Assembly: GCF_902806685.2 (NCBI RefSeq)
Contig: NC_048545.1
Location: 9,597,852-9,661,851 of the forward strand
Source of the DNA: Maniola hyperantus
Taxonomy: Eukaryota; Arthropoda; Insecta; Lepidoptera; Nymphalidae
Length of the DNA: 64,000 nt
Direction of reading: 5' to 3'
Under the pieces are notes generated by a model. That model did not search any database, had not been told where the DNA came from, and was given only the letters and a program-made list of their open reading frames with translations. Position numbers and translations under genes: made by a program. This document shows, one piece after another, positions 22,845 to 32,112 of the stretch; within the stretch, counting starts at the first letter, position 1; every line of letters begins with the position of its first letter.

Positions 22845-23055
22845 GTCCACCTGCTCGCAACTTCGTCCGCGTGGACTACGCAAATTTCAAACACCTATTT
22901 CACCCCTTTAGGGGTTGAATTTTCAAAAATCTTTAGCAGATGCCTAAGTCATAATAGCTATCTGCATGCCAAATTTCAGCCCGATCCATCCAGTAGTTTG
23001 AGCTGTGCTTGATAGATCAGTCGGTCAGTCAGTCACTCTTTCATTTTATATATTT
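22845..23055 (+). repeat. R2 repeat
   Basis: CGCAACTTCGTCCGCGTGGA, CTGCATGCCAAATTTCAGCC and GATAGATCAGTCGGTCAGTC. It follows an R3 repeat directly. Confidence 0.6.
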
Positions 23056-23309
23056 AGATAATTCTCATATAATGTTATGAGTAGGTATATGATATTTTTG
23101 AATTCCTTCTGTTTGCTGTAGCTTACAGCTATGTGGATTTTAATCTGAAATTAACTGCGCGCAGCCAGGCGTGACCACGCTGCAGTTATGGGTATATTGC
23201 TTGTATTGTAGGACTGTTTTTTTGTCAATTACGAGATCTGTACATGTTGCTAGCTTTACTAGATTTTATCCAAGGCTAGATTATTAAGAGCGAACTGAAA
23301 TTTAGTCTT

Positions 23310-23680
23310 AGGTAGTCATCATCATCATCAACCGATAGACGTCCACTGCTGGACAATAAGGTCTCTTGTAGGGACTTCCACACGCCACGGTCTTGCGCCG
23401 CCTGAATCCAGCGGCTCCCTGCGACTCGTGTGATGTCATCCGTCCACCTAGTGGGGGGTCCTCCAACGCTGCGTCTTCCGGTGCGAGGTCGCCATTCCAG
23501 CCTCTTGGGACCCCAACGTCTATCGGTTTTACGAACTATGTACCCTGCCCATTGCCACTTCAGCTTCGCAAAATATGCAACCCGTTGAGTTATGTTGGTT
23601 ACTTTAGTTCTCCTAAGGATCTCCTCATTTCTGATTTGATCACGTAGAGAAACTCCAAGCATAGCTCTCTCCATCGCTTA
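23310..23680 (-). mobile_element. Non-LTR retrotransposon ORF2 C-terminal fragment
   Basis: The minus strand encodes AMLGVSLRDQIRNEEILRRT, AKLKWQWAGYI, RWGPKRLEWRPRTG, RRSVGGPPTRWTDDI and AGSRWIQAAQDRG, then a CATC/GATG microsatellite tail. It is a better preserved relative of the 3.3-kb copy and is 5'-truncated. Confidence 0.85.
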
Positions 23681-23992
23681 GGTAGTAAAAGTCATTAATT
23701 TCAAAATTATGGGCCTAATATTCTATTTTTCCGAGTTTCGGCCCCAGCAGCCAATATAATAATATAAGTAAGAACCTTTAAGAACCTAATAATTATAATT
23801 GTTGGAAGCTAATAAATAATTTGATTGTGTATACCTACCTACTTGTAGGTGGAAGCTGGAAAATGGGAACACATCAATGACCGCCGTAGTTAAAATTAAT
23901 TAGGTAGGTAAATGATTAATTAATTTACTTGTTAATTATAATCTAAAGCATAAACTGAAATGGTTAACTACATGTTTATTATGGCAGTTATT

Positions 23993-24483
23993 AGGGTTCC
24001 GTAGCCAAATGGCAAAAAACTGAACCCTTATAGATTCGTCATGTCTGTCTGTCTGTCCATCCGTATGTCACAGCCACTTTTTTCCGAAACTATAAGAGCT
24101 ATACTGCTGAAACTTGGTATTCTGTAAATACTTAGAACTGAAACTCAAAAATTTTTTTTTCATCAAACCCATACGTTTGGGTTATCTATGGATAGGTCTT
24201 CAAAAATGATATTGAGGTTTCTAATATCATTTTTTTGTAAACTGATTAGTTTGCGCGAAAGACACTTCCAAAGTGGTAAAATGTGTCCCCCCCCCTGTAA
24301 CTTCTAAAATAAGAGAATGATAAAACTAAAAAAATATATGATGTACATTTCCACCGAAACTTCCACCGAAAATTGGTCTGAACGAGATCTAGTAAGTAGT
24401 TTTTGATTTATCGTGCAAAATGTACGGAATGTAGTACGGAACCCTCAGTGCGCGAGTCTGATTCGCACTTTACCGGTTTTTTA
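23993..24483 (-). repeat. R3 repeat
   Basis: TAGGGTTCCGTAGCCAAATG, a CTGTCTGTCC tract, TTTTTGATTTATCGTGCAAA and a diverged CGCACTTTACCGGTTTTTT end. Confidence 0.6.
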
Positions 24484-24487
24484 TAGA

Positions 24488-24705
24488 CCCCTAATCGGTC
24501 GCATAAACCAACGAGTCGATTTCGTAAAATCTGCATCAATCATTATTACAGTCTCAATAATTGTTCTGATTGGCTGAATTTGTGCGATTATTATTGCAAC
24601 AATGCAATGTAGCTAATAGTAAGCGAGAATCAACCAATCCTCTGATTGGTTGATGATTGGGATCGTGACATTATAGCTGTCATTCCACCGCAATTAGCAG
24701 GTCCA
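24488..24705 (+). repeat. Repeat R4, first of two inverted copies
   Basis: GTCGATTTCGTAAAATCTGC, TGTTCTGATTGGCTGAATTT and TTATAGCTGTCATTCCACC recur inverted at 34640-34868 (GGTAGAATGACAGCTACAAT, CAGCCAATCACAACAATTGA). Confidence 0.55.
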
Positions 24706-25011
24706 AGCCAAGTCCATTCTGTAGTTTTTATTTATACTATGGTAACTATGCAGCATAGTATCCGGAACGCTAACTAAGGCTTTTTTGGCGATTTTATTAA
24801 CAAATATTAAATTGTAATGTGGTTTTTCCTTTTTGAAGTAATTCCCATTTTCATATTTCATGAAACCGGATTTGTTTTTTTTGTGTTTGTTGGCTCGGGC
24901 GTAGCGGTGCTATAACTAGTACCTACGTTACATACAATTGAAAACATACGAAATTGTTTGTTTGCAAAGTGTTGTTAGGTATATTTTTGATGGCACAAAA
25001 ACACAGTTGCA

Positions 25012-25174
25012 GCTAATTCTGTTGTTCACAATCTCTAAACTAGAAGAAAAGTTTTTTATTGCAACTTATCCCTATTCATGTTACTGCCTGCGGAAAAGAT
25101 AGTATTACTCAGATCTATTAGTTATAGACCTGTCATTTAGTTTAGTGTAGTGATTGTGTCCAACAGAATTAACA
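25012..25174. mobile_element. MITE, AATTCTGTTG...ACAATCTCTAAACTA family
   Basis: Left GCTAATTCTGTTGTTCACAA, right TTGTGTCCAACAGAATTAAC as its inverse. A second member is at 27110-27267. Confidence 0.65.
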
Positions 25175-25987
25175 GCAACAGTGTTTTTTGACATCAAAAA
25201 TCCAATATTCCAGTCACAAGTCACAACCAATCAATTGTGATGGTACCTAATACCTACGCGAATGTACAAAATTAATTGCTGGTAGTATATTTACATACAA
25301 CTAGGTAGAAATTATATTCTTACTTCTTATTTAGATACACATAGTTTGTAATGTAATCAAATTAAAAGTTATAAGTAAGTACCTAATTAGTCTTTTTTGT
25401 GATAAAGCCTAAAACATACAACGCGCGAAAGGATAAAGCGTCTTCTAGAACTGTGAGACGTGGACTCTAATAACCATCGATATAAATGACAAGATATGCC
25501 CAAGCGAACAAAATATTTTACGGTTTTGGAACCAAGTAAATCAGCGCCACCTCTTATATACCTACTAATGAACGACCCGTTTGAAATCCAGACGTCACTG
25601 CCTTGCCTGCCGGGCCTTGTACTTACGAAGTCAAACCTAAAACTGAATATTTTACAAGAAAGAAATAAGGTAGCAACCCTAACTGAAATACGCAATAATC
25701 CTGCTGGGTAATTATCAGTCAACTAACTTCTCAGCTCTGTTATTTCGTTGACAATTTTGTCCATTACAGGGTACGTATAGGTACCTGAACGTCAATTATC
25801 TCTTCATGGTGTAGATACAAAGTGTAGTGCAATTACACAGTAAACATGTGAAGTTGGGCAACAATGGAATAACAGCCTTCGCAAAGTTATAAAGACGAAC
25901 CATTAGGACGAGATATCATCATCTCTATTGCTGTTTATGTAATATGTTGTTGTATGTCACATACAACAATATAATGTAGATTAAAAG

Positions 25988-26200
25988 TATAGTGATAGCC
26001 TAGCTAGTGGTTAAGCCTCCTATTCGGGGGTCCGAGGTGCGGCCCCGGGCACAGAAATCTAACGTTTCGAGCTAGCTGTGAAGAAAAACATCCTGAGGAA
26101 ACTGTATGCCTGAGAGTTCTCCATAATCTTAGGAAAGCTGTGTGAAGTCTGCCAATTCGCACTTGACCAACCTGGTGGACGTCTCATTCTGAGATGACCT
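25988..26200 (+). mobile_element. tRNA-derived SINE (family A)
   Basis: GTGATAGCCTAGCTAGTGGT, diverged box B (GAGGTGCGGCCCCGGGC) and the body AAACATCCTGAGGAAACTG with GAGAGTTCTCCATAATC. Confidence 0.6.
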
Positions 26201-26284
26201 ACTTGAAAAATAACGGATTTTTATAGAAACTTACATTCCCTATATAAGGCGGCAAAAATCGTGAGCCTTCCAACAGAATTGGGT

Positions 26285-26362
26285 ACATTTGGGAATCAAA
26301 TCCGGGACCTACCTACTATTTCTCCAACAGCGCTTATCACTGCGCCAGGGAGGTCGTCAAAC
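26285..26362 (-). mobile_element. SINE head (family C)
   Basis: Minus strand CTCCCTGGCGCAGTGATAAG, then CCCGGATTTGATTCCCAAAT. Confidence 0.45.
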
Positions 26363-26712
26363 CCTTCCGTTATGCGTGTTTTGTAAATAAAGTTTTGTTT
26401 GCTAACCTATTACATTTTGATGAACGCATCATTAGAATCAAACAATTTTGCCATTGACCTTTAGCTTGCCATTCTGTTATTCTGCACAATAAATTGCTGG
26501 CACGTTATTTATTTGTGAATTGTCGTAACCTTCCTGTCACGGTTAGTAAACTTTGAAATGTTAAAAAATTAACTGTTTAAAAAAGAAGATAATTACACTG
26601 AAAAAACAAAATGATCGCTGCTACTAAAATTTTGTTCATAAATAGGGGAACATTTTATTGCTACATTGCTAGCAATTAAAGCTAACGTTATCACTTGTGT
26701 TGATCAATTTCC

Positions 26713-27021
26713 GACAATACTTTCTGAGCGAAAAATTACGTCATGAATGGAACCTCTATTAAAAAAAATTAAAAAACCGACTTCCAAAACCACTATAAAG
26801 TAAAAAATAACTTTTGTTTCTACACGTGTATGTATGTATGAAGTCGGGCGAGCATAATAAAAGAAACTAGAAATCAAGGCGTGAAACTCGCCCGACTCAA
26901 CATACGTACACGTGTAGAAACCAAAGTTATTTTTTACTTTGTAGTTTTGGAAGTCGGATTTTTAATTTTTTTTAATAGAGGTTCCATTCATGACGTAATT
27001 TTTCGCTCAGAAAGTATTGTC
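26713..27021. mobile_element. Fold-back element with arms of about 140 bp
   Basis: GACAATACTTTCTGAGCGAA at the left mirrors TTCGCTCAGAAAGTATTGTC at the right. Pairing continues through ATTACGTCATGAATGGAACC, the CGACTTCCAAAA tract and TACACGTGTA to a short loop near 26855-26885. Confidence 0.75.
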
Positions 27022-27109
27022 AGAAATTCAATCCCTAAGGGGGTTAAATAGGGGATAAAAGTTTGTATGAGATTCCGTTATTAAGTAATTAAGTTAGGTA
27101 GATAATTGG

Positions 27110-27267
27110 GGCCGATTCTCTTGTACACAATCTCTAAACTAAACTAAATTAACAGGTCTAAATTTAGTGCCATCCTTTTCCGCAAGCAACATTATGAAAG
27201 GGATAGCAATAGATTTAGACGTGCCATTTTAGTTTAGTTTAGAGATTGTGTTCAATGGAATTAGCCA
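27110..27267. mobile_element. MITE, ACAATCTCTAAACTA family
   Basis: Ends ACACAATCTCTAAACTAAAC and TTTAGTTTAGAGATTGTGTT are near-perfect inverse copies. The centre shares CCGCAAGC/CTGCGG-like content with the 25.0-kb copy. Confidence 0.65.
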
Positions 27268-27641
27268 CATTTATTAATTAGGTTAAGTTATTATTTAATT
27301 TCTGAAAATTATTCCTACAGACATTTGGCAGTCAGACATAAATACTTTCATATTTTATAATATTAAATATGGATGACAAATGTTGTACTTAAACGAAAAA
27401 TATGAAATCAAACAACAAAGACCTAAGTGAATTATACTAGTCACAAGTAAATGTGAAAGGTGCGATGAAGCTATTGCATAGCCGTATGCACTTGCAGAAT
27501 ATTAATTAGGCATCCTAACCACAATCCCTACTCTGTGCCCTAACCTCAGGTCAATGCCAGATTTACAGTCTTATTGGGGGGCTCTACTGCTCTACAGAAC
27601 CACTTCACAATTAACTTTTTCTGATGGAGAATCCTTTCTGT

Positions 27642-27680
27642 TATCTTTTGTGTTTGCTATGATTAGCAAACACAAAAGAT
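27642..27680. repeat. 16-bp perfect inverted repeat
   Basis: ATCTTTTGTGTTTGCT and AGCAAACACAAAAGAT are exact inverses around a 7-bp loop, in unannotated intergenic sequence. Confidence 0.7.
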
Positions 27681-28113
27681 ATGTTATTTGAAAACATAAC
27701 CTACCACTAACCACTGTTTATAAACAGCACCTGTTTGTTCTAACAATGTAGGTAGGTAGCTAAAATAACTTTCATTCCACTTGACCATTTATGTTTCCCT
27801 ATTTACAAATCCCAACAAAAAATATTCTGAATCGAATATATTATAAATAATCGAAGAACACTCGATGCGTGAGGTCTCGGTTCAACATTGGATCATGTAG
27901 GTATGGGAAGACATCTAGTTACCTACTCGTATATATTTTACAACCTTTCTCTGTTCTGTGATAGAACAGAAAATACTCGTCTCAGTTGAGAGATCGTCCC
28001 TACATCTTCTAAACTTATAACTTTTGTAAAATAAATTTTTCTAGATGAACAGAAAATTATGAAATTTTAAGCGCGAGCGAAGTGAACGCGAGTTCACTAA
28101 TTTGAAATTAAGT

Positions 28114-28260
28114 AGGTATACCGGGGATCCGAGAGCTGGCAGCTGCCTTGGCCAAAGAATTAGTTTGGCCATCCAAAGGGGTAATGCTGCCAGCATCTTG
28201 GGTACAATGCCTCGCTGCGGTGGTCTCGATGAGGTTTTAGATTTAATTTAATTTATTTTA
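28114..28260 (+). mobile_element. LINE C-terminal fragment (GDPRAGSCLG type)
   Basis: Plus-strand translation gives G-D-P-R-A-G-S-C-L-G and Q-R-I-S-L-A-I-Q-R-G-N-A-A, then A-T-rich tail repeats (TTTAATTTAATTTA). I read this as the end of a retrotransposon polyprotein. Confidence 0.45.
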
Positions 28261-28458
28261 GTTTTAATTTAATGTTGTTTTTTTTAGATTTAAGTTTATT
28301 AATAGTTTATTTGTAATTAAAAATTGTATAGATTATTATATATTATACTCCGAGTAGGTATTTAATCCTGATTTACATAGCAATTTTGTCCAAGCACAAA
28401 TCTCGCCATGTAAATAATATTTATTAGACCAATCAAGAATCGAGAGTCGGGACAATGC

Positions 28459-28593
28459 TATAAAATATCTACATAATCAAATAATTAATATAATTGCTTA
28501 TTGCTGATCGTTATTTATTACATATATTTTGCAGTAATCAAATATTTGGGACAAGGTCACTTGAGGACTCTTGAGTTACGGTACAAGTGAATG
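28459..28593 (+). promoter_or_regulatory. Candidate promoter and 5' UTR exon for the SLC46-like gene
   Basis: TATAAAA at 28459-28465 is followed about 130 bp later by a strong donor (ATG|GTAAGT at 28593/28594) in non-repetitive sequence. The SLC46-like coding exon begins right after a splice acceptor, so an upstream exon is required. Joined here, the ATG would make a short upstream frame that stops at the real start codon. Rival donors lie at 21288/21289 and 31708/31709. Purely positional evidence. Confidence 0.2.
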
Positions 28594-29111
28594 GTAAGTA
28601 ACGTACCTATCTGTGCAATGATTTTGCATTCACAAATCGCAACGGAGATGGATTTGCCAATGTTAAAAATATAGATTAGATAAACGGAGGTTGCTAACCG
28701 TTAAATTTTGCAACTGTTTCGTGTATTTTTTTAATAAGTTATCTACAAGCTTTCGTAAGCTCTATTTCAATTTATTTCAGTAGGACAAATTACTTAACTT
28801 ATGTATTTTACATTTTGGACTCTACTACCACTGCCACCGATTCTGAAAGTAGATCTGAACAAAGAATTAGAAATTAGATAAATCAATAGAATTACTTAAA
28901 CAAAACCGAAGAACTTGGTGTTTCCGTCATAGTGTTTGAAATCTTCATTTTTTCATGAATTTTAAGTAATCTCTTGTGACCTTCTGTTAAAGCTAGATTT
29001 TGATTTAAATAATATTTATGTAATTACTCTATTGATTACTATAATACAAAAAAATAAAATTAAAAAATGAATATATTTTGTGCAATATACCTACATAATA
29101 AGTTTATAGGT

Positions 29112-29276
29112 TTAGTACGCGACAGGTTGAGATAGCAATCGGGGTATGAGGCGGGGGAATGCCCCGCATACCCACACGTCGCCCGCGCTCGCCCGCATCG
29201 GGATAGCGCGGGGGCTATGCGGGTGTGCGGGGTGTTCCCGCCACGATTGCGATCTCGAACTGTCGTATACTGTACC
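29112..29276. mobile_element. MITE, TAGTACGCGACAGGT family
   Basis: TAGTACGCGACAGGTTGAGA at one end and its inverse TCTCGAACTGTCGTATACTG at the other, with a GC-rich centre (CCCGCGCTCGCCCGC). Related copies: 62571-62730 (full), 46839-46933 (short), 10527-10590 (one end). Confidence 0.7.
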
Positions 29277-29399
29277 TAAGTCAATAAAACGATGGTCTCG
29301 GTGTAATCAAAGTATACGTTTTCACACAAAAAAAACAGCGGATGCAAGTAGGTACAAGAGTAACACAAAGTTCCTGTAATTTTACGTGTCAGGGTTGCA

Positions 29400-29508
29400 A
29401 TTTTATGAAATTTACATCGACAAAATTCAACCCCTAACTAAAAGGGTAAAATAGGGATTCGAAATTTGTGTAGTCCACGCGGACGAAGTCGGGGACATAA
29501 GCTAGTAA
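29400..29508 (-). repeat. R2 end fragment
   Basis: ATTCAACCCCTAACTAAAAG then GAAATTTGTGTAGTCCACGC and CATAAGCTAGTA: the last ~100 bp of R2. Confidence 0.55.
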
Positions 29509-29604
29509 TATTCATGTGTTCAAGAGGCAATCACATTATTGAATCACAATCACATTATCGAATTTTAAATTTTTATAAAATCTAATCGAGTGCCAATTAA
29601 AAAA

Positions 29605-29835
29605 CCGGTCAAGTGCTAGTCGGAGTCGCACACGAAAGGTTCCGTACCATTGTACAAGCTTATACGTACTTTCTTTTTATGATTTTTTATTTACATGACG
29701 GCCATGATTTTGTAATTTTCATTATTTGTGTTGCCTGTGTTGCTATAGCGGCAATAGAAATAAGTAAGTAAGTACACATTTAATTCACTACCTATTAGGT
29801 ATGGATCATGAGATAGGTAGATACAGTATTTTGGT
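29605..29835 (+). repeat. R3 repeat fragment
   Basis: AAAACCGGTCAAGTGCTAGT and CGAAAGGTTCCGTACCATTG, then GCGGCAATAGAAATAAG, a variant also seen at 10.8 and 12.46 kb. Confidence 0.5.
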
Positions 29836-30221
29836 AGTTTTTGTTTAAAAATAAAGTGAAAAAGCTTCATATCTATGAGTTATGACATATAAGTACTTAC
29901 CTCGAGAGACCATGGTCATACATCATACTGCATCCAATATTTTAAATAAAATGAATTATGTCCTGCATTTTATAGTTTCAAGGTGGTGGTAGTAGGTATA
30001 GTAAGTGGAAATAGTGATTGAAAACCTTTAATTTTGCATGGTTTTTTCATTTAAGCACATTTTTTATTTCAGTAGGTACCTACTACCTTATTTTATTAAT
30101 AGCACCGATATTTTTCGCTGACCCAACATAATATTGTATTATGTTTTGCTTCTTACGATATCATACGTTTACGTAGTCATTGACATTGTGTAATAAAAAT
30201 CAATCTAATCCATATTCATAC

Positions 30222-30447
30222 TAATACTGTACATGGGAAAGCGTGTCTGTCTGTCTGCTAGCTTTCCGCGGCCTATCCGTTTAACCGATTTGGCGAAATT
30301 TGGTATGGAGATAGCTTGCACTTGCACCCTTCCATCCCGGGGATATACCTACATAGGCTACTTTTTGTTTTGGAAAACCAAAGAGTTCCCACGGGATTTT
30401 TAATACCTAAATCCACACCGAAGAGGTTGCGGATATCATTTGGTATA
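30222..30447 (+). repeat. R1 repeat
   Basis: GCGTGTCTGTCTGTCTGCTA, CGATTTGGCGAAATTTGGTA and AGAGTTCCCACGGGATTTTT. The end is degraded. Confidence 0.6.
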
Positions 30448-30669
30448 GATTTTTTCACACTTGGCATTTCACTATTTTTTCTTTCCCGCATCCTTGATAA
30501 GGAATACGAAATCGACGCACGAGGTCGTTATGACTCTGCCTCTGCTAGGTACCTACCTTTATTACCTACCTAGTTTTTGTTAGCTCGTCGTGAATGTCCT
30601 CAAGGTTTATCATACGATAGTCAGCGTATCCGCGTTCAATCTTGAAAATTATTCGATTGAGAGAAACTT

Positions 30670-30845
30670 AAAGCCGTGCCGCCAATCGGTTTGTAGTCCG
30701 GTACGATGCCGTGTAGAAACCAAAGGGGTTAGGGTTTAATAAAATCTGCCATATCCCTTCCAGGTTAGCCCGCTACCATCTTAGACTGCATCATCACTTA
30801 CCACCAGGTGAGATTGCAGTCAAGGGCTAACTAACTGAACTAACT
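30670..30845 (-). mobile_element. Dispersed repeat shared with the 47.8-kb nested insert
   Basis: GTCCGGTACGATGCCGTGTA, CCTTCCAGGTTAGCCCGCTA and CACCAGGTGAGATTGCAGTC appear inverted at 47752-47940. Confidence 0.55.
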
Positions 30846-30934
30846 AAATGTATCTGAAAAAATAAATAAAAAAAAAACTTTTAACTCGAGCAATCTCCAA
30901 TCTATAAATAGGTATTACTTATACTTAAATGCCA

Positions 30935-31408
30935 AAGCTATGATAGCCTAGTGGTTAGGACGTCCGCCTTTCAATCGGAGGTCGGGGGTTCGATCCCGGG
31001 CACGCACCTCTAATTTTTCGGAGTTATGTGCGTTTTAAGTAATTAAATATCACTTGCTTTAACAGTGAAGGAAACCGGCATACCTGAGAGTTCTCCATAA
31101 TGTTCTCAAGGTTGAGATGATCAACCCATCGCCGGCTCACTACAGAGCACGGGTCTCCTCTCAGAATGAGAAGGGTTTTTGGCCATGGTCTACCACGCTG
31201 GCCATGTGCGGATTAGTAAACTTCACACACCTTTGAGAACATTATGAAGAACTCTCAGGCATGCAGGTTTCCTTCACCGTTAAAGTAAGTGATATTTAAT
31301 TAATTAAAACGCACATCAATCCGAAAAGTTAGAGGTGCGTGCCCGGGATCGAACCCCCGACCTCCGATTAGAAGGCGGACGTCCTAACCACTAGGCTATC
31401 ACGGCTAC
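30935..31408. mobile_element. Head-to-head inverted pair of family A SINEs
   Basis: A plus copy (30940-31112) and a minus copy (about 31108-31408) meet tail-to-tail near 31110. Both heads keep GGGGGTTCGATCCCGGGCAC, so the outer ~110 bp of the block form a long inverted repeat. Confidence 0.65.
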
Positions 31409-32112
31409 CTACAGATGAATACGTTGCCCAAATTCATTTTACTCATCTATTGGAACTTTTGTAAACACCGGTAGAATATTACCGGAAATCTTGCATAGGT
31501 AATGTAGACTACTGAACCGTGAAATTAAATTCTACTCAGCCTGACGTCACTCAAACAATCATTTAGAAACATCCGTGTCGTATCTAGCTTAACAGATGCG
31601 CTTACAGTGATTTAAATATAAACAGTAGTTACAAAAAAAATGAACATCTCACATTCCGTGACTTAGTTGGAAACAGCGACACGAGTAAAATAAAAACATT
31701 ACGTCTAGGTAAAGTTAATTCTGTCCATTCAGACGATTACAACAAGCACGCAGTAATCATGAGATGATTACGACGTCCGGTATTTGCTGTATTAGAGCAT
31801 TTATCAATCAGAGGTACAAAAGTTGGTCCAGGGACATCAAATTTGATGCTAAAATAAAAAATAAACCGTATATATAAACCTACAAATAAAAAGAAAATAC
31901 TGACGCTAGGTAACTAAGCTCAAGTAAGTTTTGTAAAGTTACACCTAAGTCTGACAATCTGCAGGCCAGCGTGGTGGACTGTGACCAAACCGTTCTTATT
32001 CTGAGAGACCCTGTAGGTTGATCATGATGTTGATGATACCTAAACTAAACCTTCTACAAGTAAATTAACAAAATTAGGTAAGTATATAATAGCAGTATTT
32101 TTTTTGTTTCAG

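Larger units (their letters stand above)
16449..32112. other. Gene-poor intergenic block, ACE-like to SLC46-like
   Basis: About 15.7 kb. Besides the repeats listed, I see no coding exon. AT-rich stretches 20030-22430, 25180-25980 and 28260-29100 show no family signal. 20990-21060 is unusually GC-rich with CGCGCG words and precedes a good splice donor (21288/21289), so it could hold a distant promoter. Confidence 0.6.

Noticed and set aside
24000..24070. CRISPR-like or regular spaced repeats
   Set aside because: The CTGT runs here and elsewhere are microsatellites inside dispersed repeats, with no repeat-spacer pattern in an animal genome.
25387..25722. 111-codon minus frame and overlapping 71-codon plus frame
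   Set aside because: No family motif, no splice support, and both strands open at once, which points to chance composition. Kept only as unexplained unique sequence.
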